A DNA stretch of 64,000 nt from an uncultured Clostridia bacterium (GCA_944383495.1 CALWPT010000005.1:1-64000); one strand, 5' to 3'; shown: positions 44,170 through 54,663, numbered from the stretch's first letter. Made by a program: numbers and translations. The notes: generated by a model not told the origin, from the sequence alone.

Positions 44170-44601
44170 TATTTTCTCACTCCGTTGTTTTTGGAATCGG
44201 TTGACATTACTATTTTTACCCTTTTTTCCAAGGCTTAATCATTGATGATAGAAAAAAGCGCTGTTTTTCCAATACGCAAGGGAAAAGAAATGAGAAAGCT
44301 TTGCCGCAATGCGTCGGGAAAAATTTTAAATGAAAAACACGATGCTGGGTTTGTTTCTGTTTTTTCCGCTTCGCGCTTTATTTCATAAACGGGCGCTCGC
44401 GTTTTCATTTAAAACTTCATAAATGTACAGCGCAGGAGGCAGGCTGTCCCTCCGTTTTTATTGTATGCACAAACAGTCGATCTGGGAACGTCCGGAAGAT
44501 TGTGGTGGAATTTAATGCGGTGTTGTGTTATACTGCTTTTAATATAGTAAAATATTGCCTAACGGCCTGACGGCCGGGCGGCGTGCGAGGTTTATAAAGT
44601 A
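44170..44601. other. Divergent intergenic region between mazF and the helicase
   Basis: AT-rich. A TATACT (44529-44534) is a likely -10 box for the helicase, with a weak -35. A plus-strand ORF of 32 codons (about 44290-44388, starting MRKLCRN) follows AAGGGAAAAG but has no known relative. Nothing else is supported. Confidence 0.3.
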
Positions 44602-45861
44602 ATGGATTTTGAAAAGCTTGGAATCATTCCTGAACTGTTAAATGCCCTAAGGGACGCAGGCTATGAAACGCCAACTCCCATTCAGGAGGAGGCGATTCCG
44701 GCTGTTCTTGCTGGAAGAGACCTGTTGGGCTGCGCCCAAACGGGAACTGGGAAGACCGCCGCGTTTTCCGTGCCCATCCTACAGCGCCTTTTTGCAAGGC
44801 GGGCACGACAGGGAGGCTCCCGGCCCATTCGGGCATTGGTGCTGACGCCTACCCGGGAGCTAGCGCTGCAAATATACGAAAGCTGTGTGGCATATGGAAG
44901 GTACCTGCCTCTTCGTTCCTGTGTGATTTTTGGCGGCGTTTCGCAAAAGCCGCAGGAGGAGGCCCTTCGAAAGGGGGTTGACCTTTTAATCGCCACGCCC
45001 GGCCGGCTGGACGACCTGATGAATCAGGGATTCATCCGTCTAAACCTGGTGGAATCTCTGGTGCTGGATGAAGCCGACCGAATGCTGGATATGGGATTTA
45101 TCCGGGATGTAAAGCGCATTATTGCCAAAACTCCAAAGGATAAGCAGACCCTTCTTTTTTCCGCCACCATGCCGCGGGAGATCGCTACTATGGCCGATTC
45201 CTTACTGAATGATCCAGTAAAGGTTTCAGTGGCGCCTGCCGCAACGCCGGCGGAAGCCATTGAACAGTGTGTGTATTTCACGGACAAGGCGAAAAAGCGC
45301 AAGCTGCTTGCGTGGCTGATTGAGGATTCCGGCGCCGATTCAGTGCTGGTATTTACCCGTACCAAGCATGGAGCCGACCGGGTTTCCCGGGATTTATTCC
45401 GGGCAGGAATTCCCGCTCAGGCCATTCATGGAGATAAATCCCAGGGGGCAAGGCAAAGGGCCCTGTCCCAGTTTAAAAGCCATCAGCTTCGGGTGCTGGT
45501 GGCAACAGATATTGCCGCCCGCGGCATTGATATCGACCGGCTGGCCATGGTGGTGAACTACGACTTGCCGGAGGATTCGGAAACCTATGTTCACCGTATT
45601 GGGCGAACGGGACGGGCCGGGCGGACGGGGCGGGCCGTTTCCTTCTGCGATTACGACGAAATGCCTCTGCTGCGGGATATTGAAAAGCTGATGGGCCGGC
45701 AGGTGCCGGAGCAGGCAGACCATCCCTATCCCATGGAGGTGTTCACCTCAGCGCCGAAGCGACAGCCCCAAGCGAAACGGAATCGTCCCCGCCCCTTGCA
45801 GACCAGGAAAGGGGCCCCAGGCCGCCGCACCGCTGGCAGAGGCGTCCGCCGTGGAAGTTGA
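44602..45861 (+). CDS. DEAD-box RNA helicase
   Basis: A 419-aa helicase with all motifs: Q motif ([11 protein letters not shown]), [44 protein letters not shown] and [13 protein letters not shown]. The C-tail is short, basic and Arg/Pro-rich ([17 protein letters not shown]), likely RNA-binding, as in RhlE/CshB-type enzymes. The ATG has only GAGG 12 bases upstream. Likely role: ribosome assembly or RNA decay in the cold. Confidence 0.95.
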   Translation: MDFEKLGIIPELLNALRDAGYETPTPIQEEAIPAVLAGRDLLGCAQTGTGKTAAFSVPILQRLFARRARQGGSRPIRALVLTPTRELALQIYESCVAYGRYLPLRSCVIFGGVSQKPQEEALRKGVDLLIATPGRLDDLMNQGFIRLNLVESLVLDEADRMLDMGFIRDVKRIIAKTPKDKQTLLFSATMPREIATMADSLLNDPVKVSVAPAATPAEAIEQCVYFTDKAKKRKLLAWLIEDSGADSVLVFTRTKHGADRVSRDLFRAGIPAQAIHGDKSQGARQRALSQFKSHQLRVLVATDIAARGIDIDRLAMVVNYDLPEDSETYVHRIGRTGRAGRTGRAVSFCDYDEMPLLRDIEKLMGRQVPEQADHPYPMEVFTSAPKRQPQAKRNRPRPLQTRKGAPGRRTAGRGVRRGS

Positions 45862-46014
45862 GCGCGATATTGCGTTGCGGTAGGCTTTCAGCTGTCAAAG
45901 ATAGAGAAGTGTTCCATGGCAGCGCCATATGCGTGCCGCTATGCTGAAACGTTGTCTTCCTTCGTAGCTTTTTCATTTTGGGCATACTAAATGGGAAAGG
46001 GCGGTGCTTTATGA

Positions 46015-47631
46015 ATGAAATGCGTTTACTTTGGCGGAGAGATTATTACCATGGAGCGAGAGCTATACGCCCCCGCGGTGTTGACGGAGAACGGCGTGAT
46101 TACAGCGGTGGGGCAAAAGGAAGACCTGCTGCGCGCTGCGGGGCAAAAGGCATTTGCGATAGACCTTTGCGGCAGTGCCCTGCTTCCCGGGTTTATAGAT
46201 ACCCACAGCCATATCACGGCGCTGGCCAGCACCATGCGGTTGGTTTCGCTGGAAGGAGCTAAGGACTTTCACGAAATTGCCTCCCGTATGAAACGGCATA
46301 TTGCAGAAAAACAAATTTCTCCCGGCGAATGGGTGGCTGGGTTTGGTTATGACCAAAATAGCTTGAAGGAGAAAACACATCCGGATAAGGGCTTGCTGGA
46401 TTCCGTTTCTTTAAACCACCCAATCCTGATCGCCCATGCTTCGGGGCACATGGGCGCGGCCAACACGCCAGCTTTGCAGGCTTTGGGAATTTCGGCGGAT
46501 TCTCCTGACCCGGAGGGCGGGCGCATCGGACGGGAACCAGGTTCAAGGGACCCCAACGGATTCTTGGAAGAAGCGGCTTTTCTTTCCGTTTCGGCAAAAA
46601 TACCCCAGCCGTGCTTATCCGACCAATGCCGCCAAGTGGCCGAGGCCCAGGAGATCTACCTGCAAAACGGCGTGACCACCATTCAGGATGGGCTGACAAA
46701 GCAGGCGGAATATGCGCTTTTGCAGGCCGCTGCCCAAAGCGGCCTTTTAAAAGCCGATGTGGTTTGCTATGCGGATTTGAAAAATTGTCCCGGGCTGGGC
46801 GAATGCGTTTCCCGGCAATACGACAACCGTCTCCGAATGGGTGGATACAAAATTTTTCTTGACGGGTCCCCCCAGGGACACACAGCTTACATGACGCAGC
46901 CGTATGCGGAATCCAGGGACGGATATCGCGGATACCCTGTTTATACCGACGAGGAGGTATGCGCCCTGACGGAAACAGCCTACCGGGAAGGCGCGCAGTT
47001 GCTGGCCCACTGCAATGGAGACGCCGCCGCCCAACAATGGATCAACGCCGTAGCCCGGGCAGAAAAACGCTTTCCGGGCCGAGGGCTTCGTCCCGTGATG
47101 ATTCACGCGCAGTTGGTGCGGCCGGATCAGCTTCGGGAAATGGCGGCGCTTTCCATGATCGCCTCCTTTTTTGCCGCTCACATATATGAGTGGGGAGACG
47201 TTCACCTTCAAAATTTCGGAAGGGAACGGGGCGGGCGAATCAGTCCCGCCGGCTCCGCTCACAGGGCCGGAACGGTTTATACCTTTCATCAGGACACTCC
47301 CGTTCTGCCCCCCGACATGCTGACCACGATGTGGTGCGCGGTCAATCGGGTGACCCGGGAGGGCGTACAATTGGACGAAACAGAAAAAATCAGCGTGCTG
47401 GATGCTGTTAAGGGCGTGACCGTAAACGCTGCGTACCAGTATTTTGAAGAGAGTCGCAAAGGCTCCATCGCGCCCGGCAAAAACGCAGATTTTGTTCTCT
47501 TGGATCATAATCCCCTGCGGATGGATCCGCAAAAGCTGCGGGAGGCGCGGGTGCTGGCAACGATAAAGGATGGCGTTTGCGTTTATGAGCGTTCCGGCGC
47601 CGGTTTATCTCTGCCACGAGCGAATGAATGA
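46015..47631 (+). CDS. YtcJ-like metal-dependent amidohydrolase
   Basis: A 538-aa amidohydrolase_3 family protein. The metal motif GFIDTHSHI near residue 60, AHASGHMGAANTPAL, GYKIFLDGSPQGHTAYM, LAHCNGDAAAQQW, RPVMIHAQLVRPDQL and the late HQDTPVLPPDM are the family order. GKNADFVLLDHNP near the end is the composite-barrel tail. Substrate unknown; related proteins hydrolyse amides or N-acyl groups. It is a single gene with AAAGGG before the ATG. Confidence 0.9.
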   Translation: MKCVYFGGEIITMERELYAPAVLTENGVITAVGQKEDLLRAAGQKAFAIDLCGSALLPGFIDTHSHITALASTMRLVSLEGAKDFHEIASRMKRHIAEKQISPGEWVAGFGYDQNSLKEKTHPDKGLLDSVSLNHPILIAHASGHMGAANTPALQALGISADSPDPEGGRIGREPGSRDPNGFLEEAAFLSVSAKIPQPCLSDQCRQVAEAQEIYLQNGVTTIQDGLTKQAEYALLQAAAQSGLLKADVVCYADLKNCPGLGECVSRQYDNRLRMGGYKIFLDGSPQGHTAYMTQPYAESRDGYRGYPVYTDEEVCALTETAYREGAQLLAHCNGDAAAQQWINAVARAEKRFPGRGLRPVMIHAQLVRPDQLREMAALSMIASFFAAHIYEWGDVHLQNFGRERGGRISPAGSAHRAGTVYTFHQDTPVLPPDMLTTMWCAVNRVTREGVQLDETEKISVLDAVKGVTVNAAYQYFEESRKGSIAPGKNADFVLLDHNPLRMDPQKLREARVLATIKDGVCVYERSGAGLSLPRANE

Positions 47632-47856
47632 TGATGGTACAGCCGATACAGGCGCTTTTTGCGTTTTGCCGCACGCTCCATTGGACTGCTGGCAATGAAA
47701 TTCACCCGTCAAGCGATGGCTTTAATGGATATCTGGCCTCGCCGCATACAGCTGCTGATAATCAATGATCCGAAAAATTTCTTTGATCCGGCAGGCCTGT
47801 CATGTGGACGCCGGTCCGTCTGCGGAATTCACCTGTAGCTAACAGCTGCCATTTAG

Positions 47857-47890
47857 AAGAACCTGGAGCACAAACCGGCTCCAGGTTCTT
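47857..47890. terminator. Terminator between convergent amidohydrolase and flavoprotein genes
   Basis: AAGAACCTGGAGC (47857-47869) and GCTCCAGGTTCTT (47878-47890) form a 13-bp stem with an 8-base loop. The T-run is short, so termination is probable but not certain. Confidence 0.7.
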
Positions 47891-47892
47891 TG

Positions 47893-48507
47893 TCATTCTA
47901 TTTCGTCTTCTATTTTCATGGTTTCCATTTGTTTTATATCCACATGATGCTTCTCGCCATATCGAATCCAATATTTTTTTGACGCCTTTAAAAAGGATTT
48001 CTTGGATAGCGGCATCGTGACCCGCAGCTCGGTTGGCTTACCAAGCCAGATGGCTTTGGCGAGCTTCTTGACGTTTCTCTTAACAAAAAAGACAAACGGA
48101 GTGGTTAAAATCGCCTCACCGCCACCAATACACAGCGCCGATCCAAACAAATGCCCGTGCTGCCTGCAAAACAGCTTTATCATTTCCAGCGCCGGCTGAT
48201 TCTGCTCCGGCTCCATAAAACCACAATTGATGATTGCATGAACACGGGGGTTATAGGAAATAGGGTATTTTTCCAGCTCCTTGAGAAATTGCAGCAAAGT
48301 GGCCGGCAGCCCATCTGTATATAAGGGAAATACCAAAAGCAAATCGTCAAATGCGTTCAGCTTCCCGCAGATTTCAGCGTGCTTTTTGGCGGTTACATCG
48401 TATTCAGATATTTCACCTTGCCAGTAATTTTTGAACAACGCGGCATACTGCTTTGAATTGGATTTCGGCGCTCTAGGACTGCCGTTTACAATTATAATGC
48501 GTCCCAC
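47893..48507 (-). CDS. Flavodoxin-like NAD(P)H-dependent oxidoreductase
   Basis: A 204-aa protein with the FMN-binding start IIIVNGSPRAPKSNSKQY, LLLVFPLYTDGLPATLLQFL (second FMN loop) and INCGFMEPEQN (third). The C-terminal 60 residues are basic. It overlaps the next upstream gene (same strand) by 16 bp, so the two are co-translated and may form a heterodimer or share a function. Confidence 0.8.
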   Translation of the reverse strand: MGRIIIVNGSPRAPKSNSKQYAALFKNYWQGEISEYDVTAKKHAEICGKLNAFDDLLLVFPLYTDGLPATLLQFLKELEKYPISYNPRVHAIINCGFMEPEQNQPALEMIKLFCRQHGHLFGSALCIGGGEAILTTPFVFFVKRNVKKLAKAIWLGKPTELRVTMPLSKKSFLKASKKYWIRYGEKHHVDIKQMETMKIEDEIE

Positions 48508-49007
48508 AATCCCACCTCCTGCTTGACCGTCGGCGCAAGCTCATACTCCGCGGCAAAAAGCACACGGTAGGACCGAAACAGCATATTATATGCATTCCGT
48601 TCCACCAGCCTTAAAAATACCTGTTGTTCCTCCCTTGAAATCTCCCCATACGCAATTATGACTGCGTCCTTTTCTTTCACATTTCTCTGCACATGATGGG
48701 TTTCGCCGTGATAAATACGAATAAACGCCTGCTGAATTGGAATAGCGCGCTCCAGCATGGTTTTCATCACCGTGTCGTAGCAGCCAAATTTGACCCGGCT
48801 GACATAAATCAGCCTTTCGCTTTTTGCAATCGCTGGGTATATGCTGGTTGCGTCGTCGCGAATCACGCATTTTCCCGGGGTTTTGACCCAGCAGCCGAAG
48901 CAGCCGATACAGTTGGCGATCTTTAATGCGGACAAATCAATATACTGATTTTCCGGGCGTTCAGGCAATTCAAACTGCAAAGGGGTGTCGCTCAACAGCA
49001 AATTCAT
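48492..49007 (-). CDS. Flavodoxin-like protein with Cys-rich motif
   Basis: A 171-aa member of the NADPH-dependent FMN reductase / iron-sulfur flavoprotein group. CIGCFGCWVKTPGKC carries four Cys and is followed by IRDDATSIYPAIAKS, the usual layout where a compact Cys motif may bind an Fe-S cluster. YVSRVKFGCYDTVMK is the FMN loop. The ATG at 49007 has GCGAGG in front; a longer frame to 49070 has none. Electron donor and target unknown. Confidence 0.82.
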   Translation of the reverse strand: MNLLLSDTPLQFELPERPENQYIDLSALKIANCIGCFGCWVKTPGKCVIRDDATSIYPAIAKSERLIYVSRVKFGCYDTVMKTMLERAIPIQQAFIRIYHGETHHVQRNVKEKDAVIIAYGEISREEQQVFLRLVERNAYNMLFRSYRVLFAAEYELAPTVKQEVGLWDAL

Positions 49008-49115
49008 ACTATAACCTCGCTTTTCTATTGCTTGATAGCTGCCGTATGGAACCGCGGACAGAATTTTCATCCATTTCCCGCAAAGGCATGATACATTATT
49101 TTTGCAGTCCCGAAA

Positions 49116-50075
49116 TCACCTTCGAAATCGAAGCGCTTCAATTTCCGAAAGCTCCGGCATGGCTTTAAGGGCTCCCCGGCGGGTGGTGACCGCCGACGCA
49201 GCGGCATTTGCAAAATCAAGAGCTTCGTCCAAAAACTGCCTATTTAACCCCTCCAGGTCGGATTGCAGCACCTTGGACAGCACGCAGGCGCAGAAGGCGT
49301 CGCCCGCGCCGGTGGTGTCAATGGTTTGAACGTCCGTATAGGTTTTTTGAAAACCGGTCAGTTCGCCGTAACGGTACATGCTGCCCTTGGCGCCCATCGT
49401 TATAAATACAAGCGGAATGGAAAACTGCCGTGCGACTACCTCCGAAGCCACCAAAGCATCCTGGATTCCGGTAATAAATTCCAGTTCCTCCCCTGCTATT
49501 TTCAGAATATTACACTGGGACATGCCGTATTCAATCATTTCCTTGGCAAAGGACAAATCGCTCCACAACGGCGGGCGGAGGTTGGGATCAAAGGAAATTA
49601 AAGCGCCGGCTGCTTTCGCTGTTTCAATGGCCCGTTTTGTGGCGTTCCGAACAGGGTTGTGCGTCAGGGAAATGCTGCCGAAATGGAATACCCGGCAATG
49701 CGTCAGAATTTCCAGATCCAGCTCTTCTTCCTTTAAAAGCTGGTCGGCTCCCGGATCCCGGTAAAACGAAAAATCCCGATCGCCTTTTTCATCCAGATGG
49801 ACAAACGCCAAGGTTGTATGAGCTTTTGAATCCATCCGTAAGCTCTTAACCTCCACACCGCAGTCCACCGCGGCCTGTTTCAGCATCTGCCCGAAATGAT
49901 CGTTTCCCACTTTACCCAAAAAAGCGGTTCGGAGCCCCAGCTTCGCCGCCATGGACAAGACGTTGCAGGGCGCTCCGCCGGGATTGGCTTCCAGCAGTTC
50001 TTCCCCCGCTTCGCTTACCCCGTAGGGAACGAAGTCCACCAGAAATTCGCCCAGCGCTGCAATATCATACATCAT
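49116..50075 (-). CDS. scrK: Fructokinase (PfkB family)
   Basis: A 319-aa ribokinase-fold sugar kinase. IAALGEFLVDFVPYG, NPGGAPCNVLSMAAKLG, FGSISLTH and the catalytic DTTGAGDAFCACVL (Asp near residue 259) are typical of bacterial fructokinases. Last gene of the raffinose/sucrose operon, where it phosphorylates the fructose released by GH32; the phosphorylase also releases fructose. AAGGAGAG precedes the ATG at 50075. Confidence 0.92.
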   Translation of the reverse strand: MMYDIAALGEFLVDFVPYGVSEAGEELLEANPGGAPCNVLSMAAKLGLRTAFLGKVGNDHFGQMLKQAAVDCGVEVKSLRMDSKAHTTLAFVHLDEKGDRDFSFYRDPGADQLLKEEELDLEILTHCRVFHFGSISLTHNPVRNATKRAIETAKAAGALISFDPNLRPPLWSDLSFAKEMIEYGMSQCNILKIAGEELEFITGIQDALVASEVVARQFSIPLVFITMGAKGSMYRYGELTGFQKTYTDVQTIDTTGAGDAFCACVLSKVLQSDLEGLNRQFLDEALDFANAAASAVTTRRGALKAMPELSEIEALRFRR

Positions 50076-50095
50076 GGTTTTCTCTCCTTTTCTGT

Positions 50096-52276
50096 TTACA
50101 CTTGTGTCAGCACTGCCTGCCAGCACTGGTTGGGGCCGGTAAACAGGGGGATTGCAAGGCCCGCCTTCATCAGCGCGGCTCCCCCGAAAGCTTCTTTTCC
50201 GCCGTTGATTTGATACCGCTTTTCCGGATCCAATCCATCCAATCTGACGAATTCGGGCGGCGTCACGCTCTCTAGCAGCACAATAGTAAACAGAGCCTCA
50301 TTTTTTGAGGGGGACACTGTCATCCACGCGGCATACTTTCTGTTTTTGACCGCGTTGGTCAGCCGGTAATAGTCCCCCCGGTTTATGAGCTGATAATGCT
50401 GCTTGTAAAAGGCTATCTGCCGTTTCACGCAGTTCCTTTCTTCCTCAGGCAACCGGGTAAGATCCAGTTCATATCCAAAGGTTCCCGCCATGGCTACCAC
50501 GCCCCGGGTTTCCAGGGGGACGGTTCGGCCCGTCTGGTGGTTGGGGCAGGCCGAAGCATGCGCTCCCACCGCCGACAAAGGATATCCAAAGGAGGTGCCG
50601 TATTGAATGGAGATCCGGTCAATGGCGTCGGTATTGTCGCTGCACCAGATCTGTGGGGTATAATAAAGCATGCCCGCGTCAAACCGGCCGCCTCCGCCGG
50701 CGCAGCCCTCAAACAAAACATGGGGAAATGCGGCGGTCAGCCGCTCCAGCAAATGATATACCCCCAGCATGTAGCGGTGGTACACTTCCCCTTGACGATC
50801 CGCCGGAAGCACCGCCGACCACACGTTGGTCAAATGCCGGTTCATATCCCATTTTACATAGGTAATATCCGCACTTTGCAGCACGCCCGAAATAGTCGAA
50901 AATAAATACTCCCTAACATCAGAACGGGACATGTCCAGTACCAGCTGGTATCGGCTTCGGGTGGTTGCCCGGCCGGGGTTGCGAAGGCACCAATCGGGAT
51001 GGGAGCGGTACAGCTCGCTGTCCTCCGATACCATTTCCGGCTCAAACCAGATCCCCAGCCCTAATCCCAGCGCCTTTACACGCCGGCTGAGCTCCTGTAA
51101 AGTACAACCTAACTTGCCTTCGTTGACCGTCCAATCCCCCAATCCGCTGCAATCGCTGTTCCGGTTGCCGAACCAGCCGTCGTCCATGACCAAAAGGTCA
51201 ACGCCCAGCGGCGCGGCGGCCCGGGCAATGTCCAGCAGCTTTTCGCAGTCAAAGTCAAAATAGGCGGCTTCCCAGCTGTTGATTAGCACAGGACGTTGTT
51301 TTGCACTCCATTCTCCACGGCAGACCCGTTCCCGCAGCAGCCGGTGTAAACGGCGGGTCAAGCCGCCCAGCCCTTCCTCGCTGTGGCAGAGAATAACCTC
51401 CGGGGCTGTAAAGCTTTCTCCCGGCTCCAGCTTCCAGGAAAAGCCCTTTGGATGAATCCCCATGGTAAGCCGAGTATGACCAAACTGCCCCACCTGAGCG
51501 TTTGCGATAAAATTGCCGCTGTATACAAAGCTCATGCCAAAACAGCAGCCCGTGCGCTCGCCTGCATCCGAATCGCAAAGGATCACGAAGGGATTCTGCT
51601 GATGACTGGACGCGCCCCGAACGCTTTCAATCCCTTGGTTTCCATGGCGCAGGGGAGCGCGATCCAGCTGCCGCTCCATGGCATGCCGCCCATAAAAAGT
51701 GACCCAGTCCATTTGATCGCATGGAACATCCAGACAGCAGGAAAGCGCTTCCTCCAGGAAAAGCGGCTCTTTAGATGTATTGCGGATCACCGCCCAGCGG
51801 GTGATGGCGTCGTATTCCTCCAGCGCACTGTAAAACAATGTAACACTGAGGCTGCCCGCCGTGTCCTGTAGGCAGACCTCCAGCGTTTGAGCCCCGTCGC
51901 CATTGACCGACGGAAGTCCCCGCAGCGCTGGCTTTCCTTCATAAATTTTATGGGATCCATACCGCAGGTCGCAGGCCCTTCCTCCTTGTGCGTCTGCAAC
52001 GGTCAGGCAAGTGGTCCGGAAATCCCCCACTCCAAAAACCGGGTATTCCTGGGGCAGATAATCAAAGGAAAAAGTCCGGTCTTTTCCCGCCTCGTAAGGA
52101 TTTCCCGCAAAGCCCCGATCGGCATACCGCAGACGGTATGCCATAGAATCCCCTTCAATTTTCGGACCGTAATAATAATGAAGCAGGCTGTTATGCGGCC
52201 CGATTCCCATTTGGTAGGTGGACTGCCGGGTTTGGATGGTAAGCGTTTTTTGAACCGAATCAAATAAAACCGCCAT
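50096..52276 (-). CDS. aga: Alpha-galactosidase, GH36
   Basis: Cytoplasmic alpha-galactosidase (726 aa) that frees galactose from raffinose, stachyose or melibiose. It has an N-terminal beta-sandwich, and a barrel with LLVMDDGWFG, GIWFEPEMVSEDSELY, the nucleophile in YVKWDMNR (about 476), FEGCAGGGGRFDAGML and the acid/base Asp in CSDNTDAIDR (about 547). No signal peptide, fitting import of the intact sugar by the ABC system upstream. It is 18 bp after the GH32 gene. Confidence 0.96.
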   Translation of the reverse strand: MAVLFDSVQKTLTIQTRQSTYQMGIGPHNSLLHYYYGPKIEGDSMAYRLRYADRGFAGNPYEAGKDRTFSFDYLPQEYPVFGVGDFRTTCLTVADAQGGRACDLRYGSHKIYEGKPALRGLPSVNGDGAQTLEVCLQDTAGSLSVTLFYSALEEYDAITRWAVIRNTSKEPLFLEEALSCCLDVPCDQMDWVTFYGRHAMERQLDRAPLRHGNQGIESVRGASSHQQNPFVILCDSDAGERTGCCFGMSFVYSGNFIANAQVGQFGHTRLTMGIHPKGFSWKLEPGESFTAPEVILCHSEEGLGGLTRRLHRLLRERVCRGEWSAKQRPVLINSWEAAYFDFDCEKLLDIARAAAPLGVDLLVMDDGWFGNRNSDCSGLGDWTVNEGKLGCTLQELSRRVKALGLGLGIWFEPEMVSEDSELYRSHPDWCLRNPGRATTRSRYQLVLDMSRSDVREYLFSTISGVLQSADITYVKWDMNRHLTNVWSAVLPADRQGEVYHRYMLGVYHLLERLTAAFPHVLFEGCAGGGGRFDAGMLYYTPQIWCSDNTDAIDRISIQYGTSFGYPLSAVGAHASACPNHQTGRTVPLETRGVVAMAGTFGYELDLTRLPEEERNCVKRQIAFYKQHYQLINRGDYYRLTNAVKNRKYAAWMTVSPSKNEALFTIVLLESVTPPEFVRLDGLDPEKRYQINGGKEAFGGAALMKAGLAIPLFTGPNQCWQAVLTQV

Positions 52277-52294
52277 GCGCGGCTCCTCCTTTCC

Positions 52295-53791
52295 CTACCG
52301 AGATTTTAAAACACGCCGAACGGAGATTACGGTTTCTTTTCCTCGCAGGGATATTCCTTTCTTAGGAAAGTCCGCCGGGGTTTCCAACGCCGCATAAACA
52401 AGTCCGCCGTTGCCCCAAATCTCTATCACGCCGTAATCCAGCAGGATTGTGAAATCCCGATTTAGATCCGGATCCATTAAAAAGGGCCGGCTGTTTATTT
52501 CCCCAGACTCTCCATAGACGGATAAAACGCCGCCAAGGAAAAACATGCCCTTAGGCGGCAGTGTAAAATGAATCAGACAGGGAGCAGACAGAAGCACCTC
52601 TTCCCCTTGTAAAAACCGCTTTTCTTCCGCTTTAAAGAAGCTTTGCAGCTCCGCAGCCGGCTGTAAGGTCAGCCGGTATCCGTTCCGGGTTTCAATCAGT
52701 CCCAGCGCCGATGGAACCGACAGCATACCAGTATACGGACGGCCGCCGTTTCCCGTCCGCAGCCAGGAGAGGGACAGTACCCGCCCCGACAGCCCGGAAA
52801 AGGTCTGGGCCGCGTAGGGCAAAGCCGTCCGGTACGCCTCCCGCCGCTCTTGCCGGGGTATAAAGGCGCAACCGTCAAAATCACCCACGAAGTAATAGCC
52901 GTCGGCAGACCAAAAGACCCATTTTATTTGGGCGGCGTCATCATTGACAGGCAAAGGAAACAAATCGGGGCATTCCCAGGATTGGTCCAGCGTCAGCCGC
53001 TGGGTCATCTCCCACACCGTTAAATTCTCCGAGCGGTAAATTCCAAAGTCGTTGCCCTCCAGGTACAGCGTCATGATATACATGCCGCTGTCCGCATGAT
53101 AAAACACCTTGGGATCCCGGGCGCCTTCCCCCGCGGGGCCAACCATGACCCTTCCCGTTTTTTGCAGGGTCATTCCACCGTCGCCGCTGAACGCCAGCAT
53201 CTGCACATACGGCTTGCCCTGCGAGGCAGGACTGGTTCCACCTGCTGCGGTGTAATAATATAGAACGCTGTTTTGGCCGTAGCCGGCAAGGTTTTTCGCA
53301 TCGGCTACAGCACTGCCCGAGAACATAACCCCCGTTTCATCCGGCGCCAGCACGGGATCCTTTTCCTCCCAGGAAAAGAGATCCCGGCTGACCGCATGCC
53401 CCCAATGCATATTGCCCCAGGCCACGCCGTAAGGATTGTACTGGTAGTATATATGATATATATGATCATAAAATAGCAGGCCGTTGGGATCGTTAATCCA
53501 TCCCCGGCTGGGGGTATAATGAAAAAGGGGACGAAAAGGGGCGCTGGCTTTGGGCGGTTCGTTTTTCTGAACGACGGCGTCCTGCCATTCCTGCGGCAGA
53601 TTCCCTGTAAGCTTTATCTCCTGTCCAAGCAAACCTCCAATTTTAAAAGGAAAGTACTGCCACGGGGGCCCCCCGATGCAAACCTGAAGCTGGGCGAGAA
53701 CCCGTCCGTCGGCGGAAAGGGTGATCCACTGGGACTCTCCCTGCGCCGCCGCAGGAAGCCAGAGATATTTCTTCGCCCCGATCAGCTTCAT
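52295..53791 (-). CDS. GH32 beta-fructosidase (sucrose/fructan hydrolase)
   Basis: A 498-aa glycoside hydrolase. An N-terminal segment of about 85 residues precedes the five-blade propeller with nucleophile WINDPNG (near 100), MFSGSAV, ARDPKVF (near 225) and the acid/base Glu in WECPDLFPL (near 273); a C-terminal beta-sandwich follows. The N-terminal extra domain is unusual for plain sucrases and may bind sugar. No signal peptide. The ATG at 53791 has AAAGGGGGA upstream; a longer frame overlaps the permease gene. Confidence 0.93.
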   Translation of the reverse strand: MKLIGAKKYLWLPAAAQGESQWITLSADGRVLAQLQVCIGGPPWQYFPFKIGGLLGQEIKLTGNLPQEWQDAVVQKNEPPKASAPFRPLFHYTPSRGWINDPNGLLFYDHIYHIYYQYNPYGVAWGNMHWGHAVSRDLFSWEEKDPVLAPDETGVMFSGSAVADAKNLAGYGQNSVLYYYTAAGGTSPASQGKPYVQMLAFSGDGGMTLQKTGRVMVGPAGEGARDPKVFYHADSGMYIMTLYLEGNDFGIYRSENLTVWEMTQRLTLDQSWECPDLFPLPVNDDAAQIKWVFWSADGYYFVGDFDGCAFIPRQERREAYRTALPYAAQTFSGLSGRVLSLSWLRTGNGGRPYTGMLSVPSALGLIETRNGYRLTLQPAAELQSFFKAEEKRFLQGEEVLLSAPCLIHFTLPPKGMFFLGGVLSVYGESGEINSRPFLMDPDLNRDFTILLDYGVIEIWGNGGLVYAALETPADFPKKGISLRGKETVISVRRVLKSR

Positions 53792-53805
53792 GGTGATTCC
53801 CCCTT

Positions 53806-54663
53806 TTAAGACTTGACCGCGCCGGAAATAACGCCGGAAATAATCTGTCGCTGGAGAAAAAGGTACAGTATAATGACCGGGATTACCGTCAGCACCAGTG
53901 CCGCCATCAGCGCGCCGTAGTCCACCGAATAGGTTCCATAGAACGAATAGGTAGACAAAGGAAGCGTAAAGTTGTTTTTGCTGGTCAGCACCAGGGAGGG
54001 AAGCAGATAATCGTTCCATACCCATAAAACATCCAGCACGATGATCGTAGCCGTTACCGGCTTCAAAATGGGAAACACAATCTTAAAAAAGGTCTGCCGG
54101 CGGGTGCAGCCGTCCAGCATGGCCGCTTCCTCCAGGGATATGGGAACGTTGCCTTTGATAAACCCATGATAAATAAATGTCGCCATGGAAATGCCGAAGC
54201 CCACATTGAAAAAGATCAGCGTCGCTTTATGATCCAAAAGCCCCAAAGCCCCGCCGTAAATAGAAACGATGGGAATCATCAGAACCTGGAAGGGAATGAT
54301 CATCGCCGCAACCATCAGCGCAAAGAAAATACCGTTGATTTTCCAGCTGGCCCGCACGAATAGATACGCCGTCATGGAAGAGATCAATATAATAATAGCC
54401 ACACTGACCACAGTTATCAAGAGGGAATTGAAAAATGCCCGGGGAAAGTCCATGCTTTCATAAGCCTTTTTAAAATTGTCAAGGGTGATTCCATTGGGAT
54501 CCATTACCCGGAGGGGGTTGCGTATGATGGTTCCGCTTCGCTTGAAGGCGTTAATAAGCACCAAGATAAAAGGAATCATATATCCTGCCAGCAATACCGC
54601 CAGCAAAGCAATCTTGAAAACGCTCCAGACTTTTTTCTTTCTTCCGCCTACAATGCCCTCCAT
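53806..54663 (-). CDS. Carbohydrate ABC permease (MalG/MsmG type)
   Basis: A 285-aa inner-membrane subunit with six helices and the EAA loop (EEAAMLDGCTRRQTFFKI), through which the ATPase couples. Its ATG shares one base with the stop of the partner permease gene. No ATPase gene is in the operon, so a shared MsmK/MsmX-type ATPase is expected. Confidence 0.95.
   Translation of the reverse strand: MEGIVGGRKKKVWSVFKIALLAVLLAGYMIPFILVLINAFKRSGTIIRNPLRVMDPNGITLDNFKKAYESMDFPRAFFNSLLITVVSVAIIILISSMTAYLFVRASWKINGIFFALMVAAMIIPFQVLMIPIVSIYGGALGLLDHKATLIFFNVGFGISMATFIYHGFIKGNVPISLEEAAMLDGCTRRQTFFKIVFPILKPVTATIIVLDVLWVWNDYLLPSLVLTSKNNFTLPLSTYSFYGTYSVDYGALMAALVLTVIPVIILYLFLQRQIISGVISGAVKS

Noticed and set aside
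44170..44601. Hidden MazE/EndoAI antitoxin upstream of mazF
   Set aside because: No minus-strand ORF of suitable length with a ribosome binding site exists there; only a 32-codon plus-strand ORF is present.
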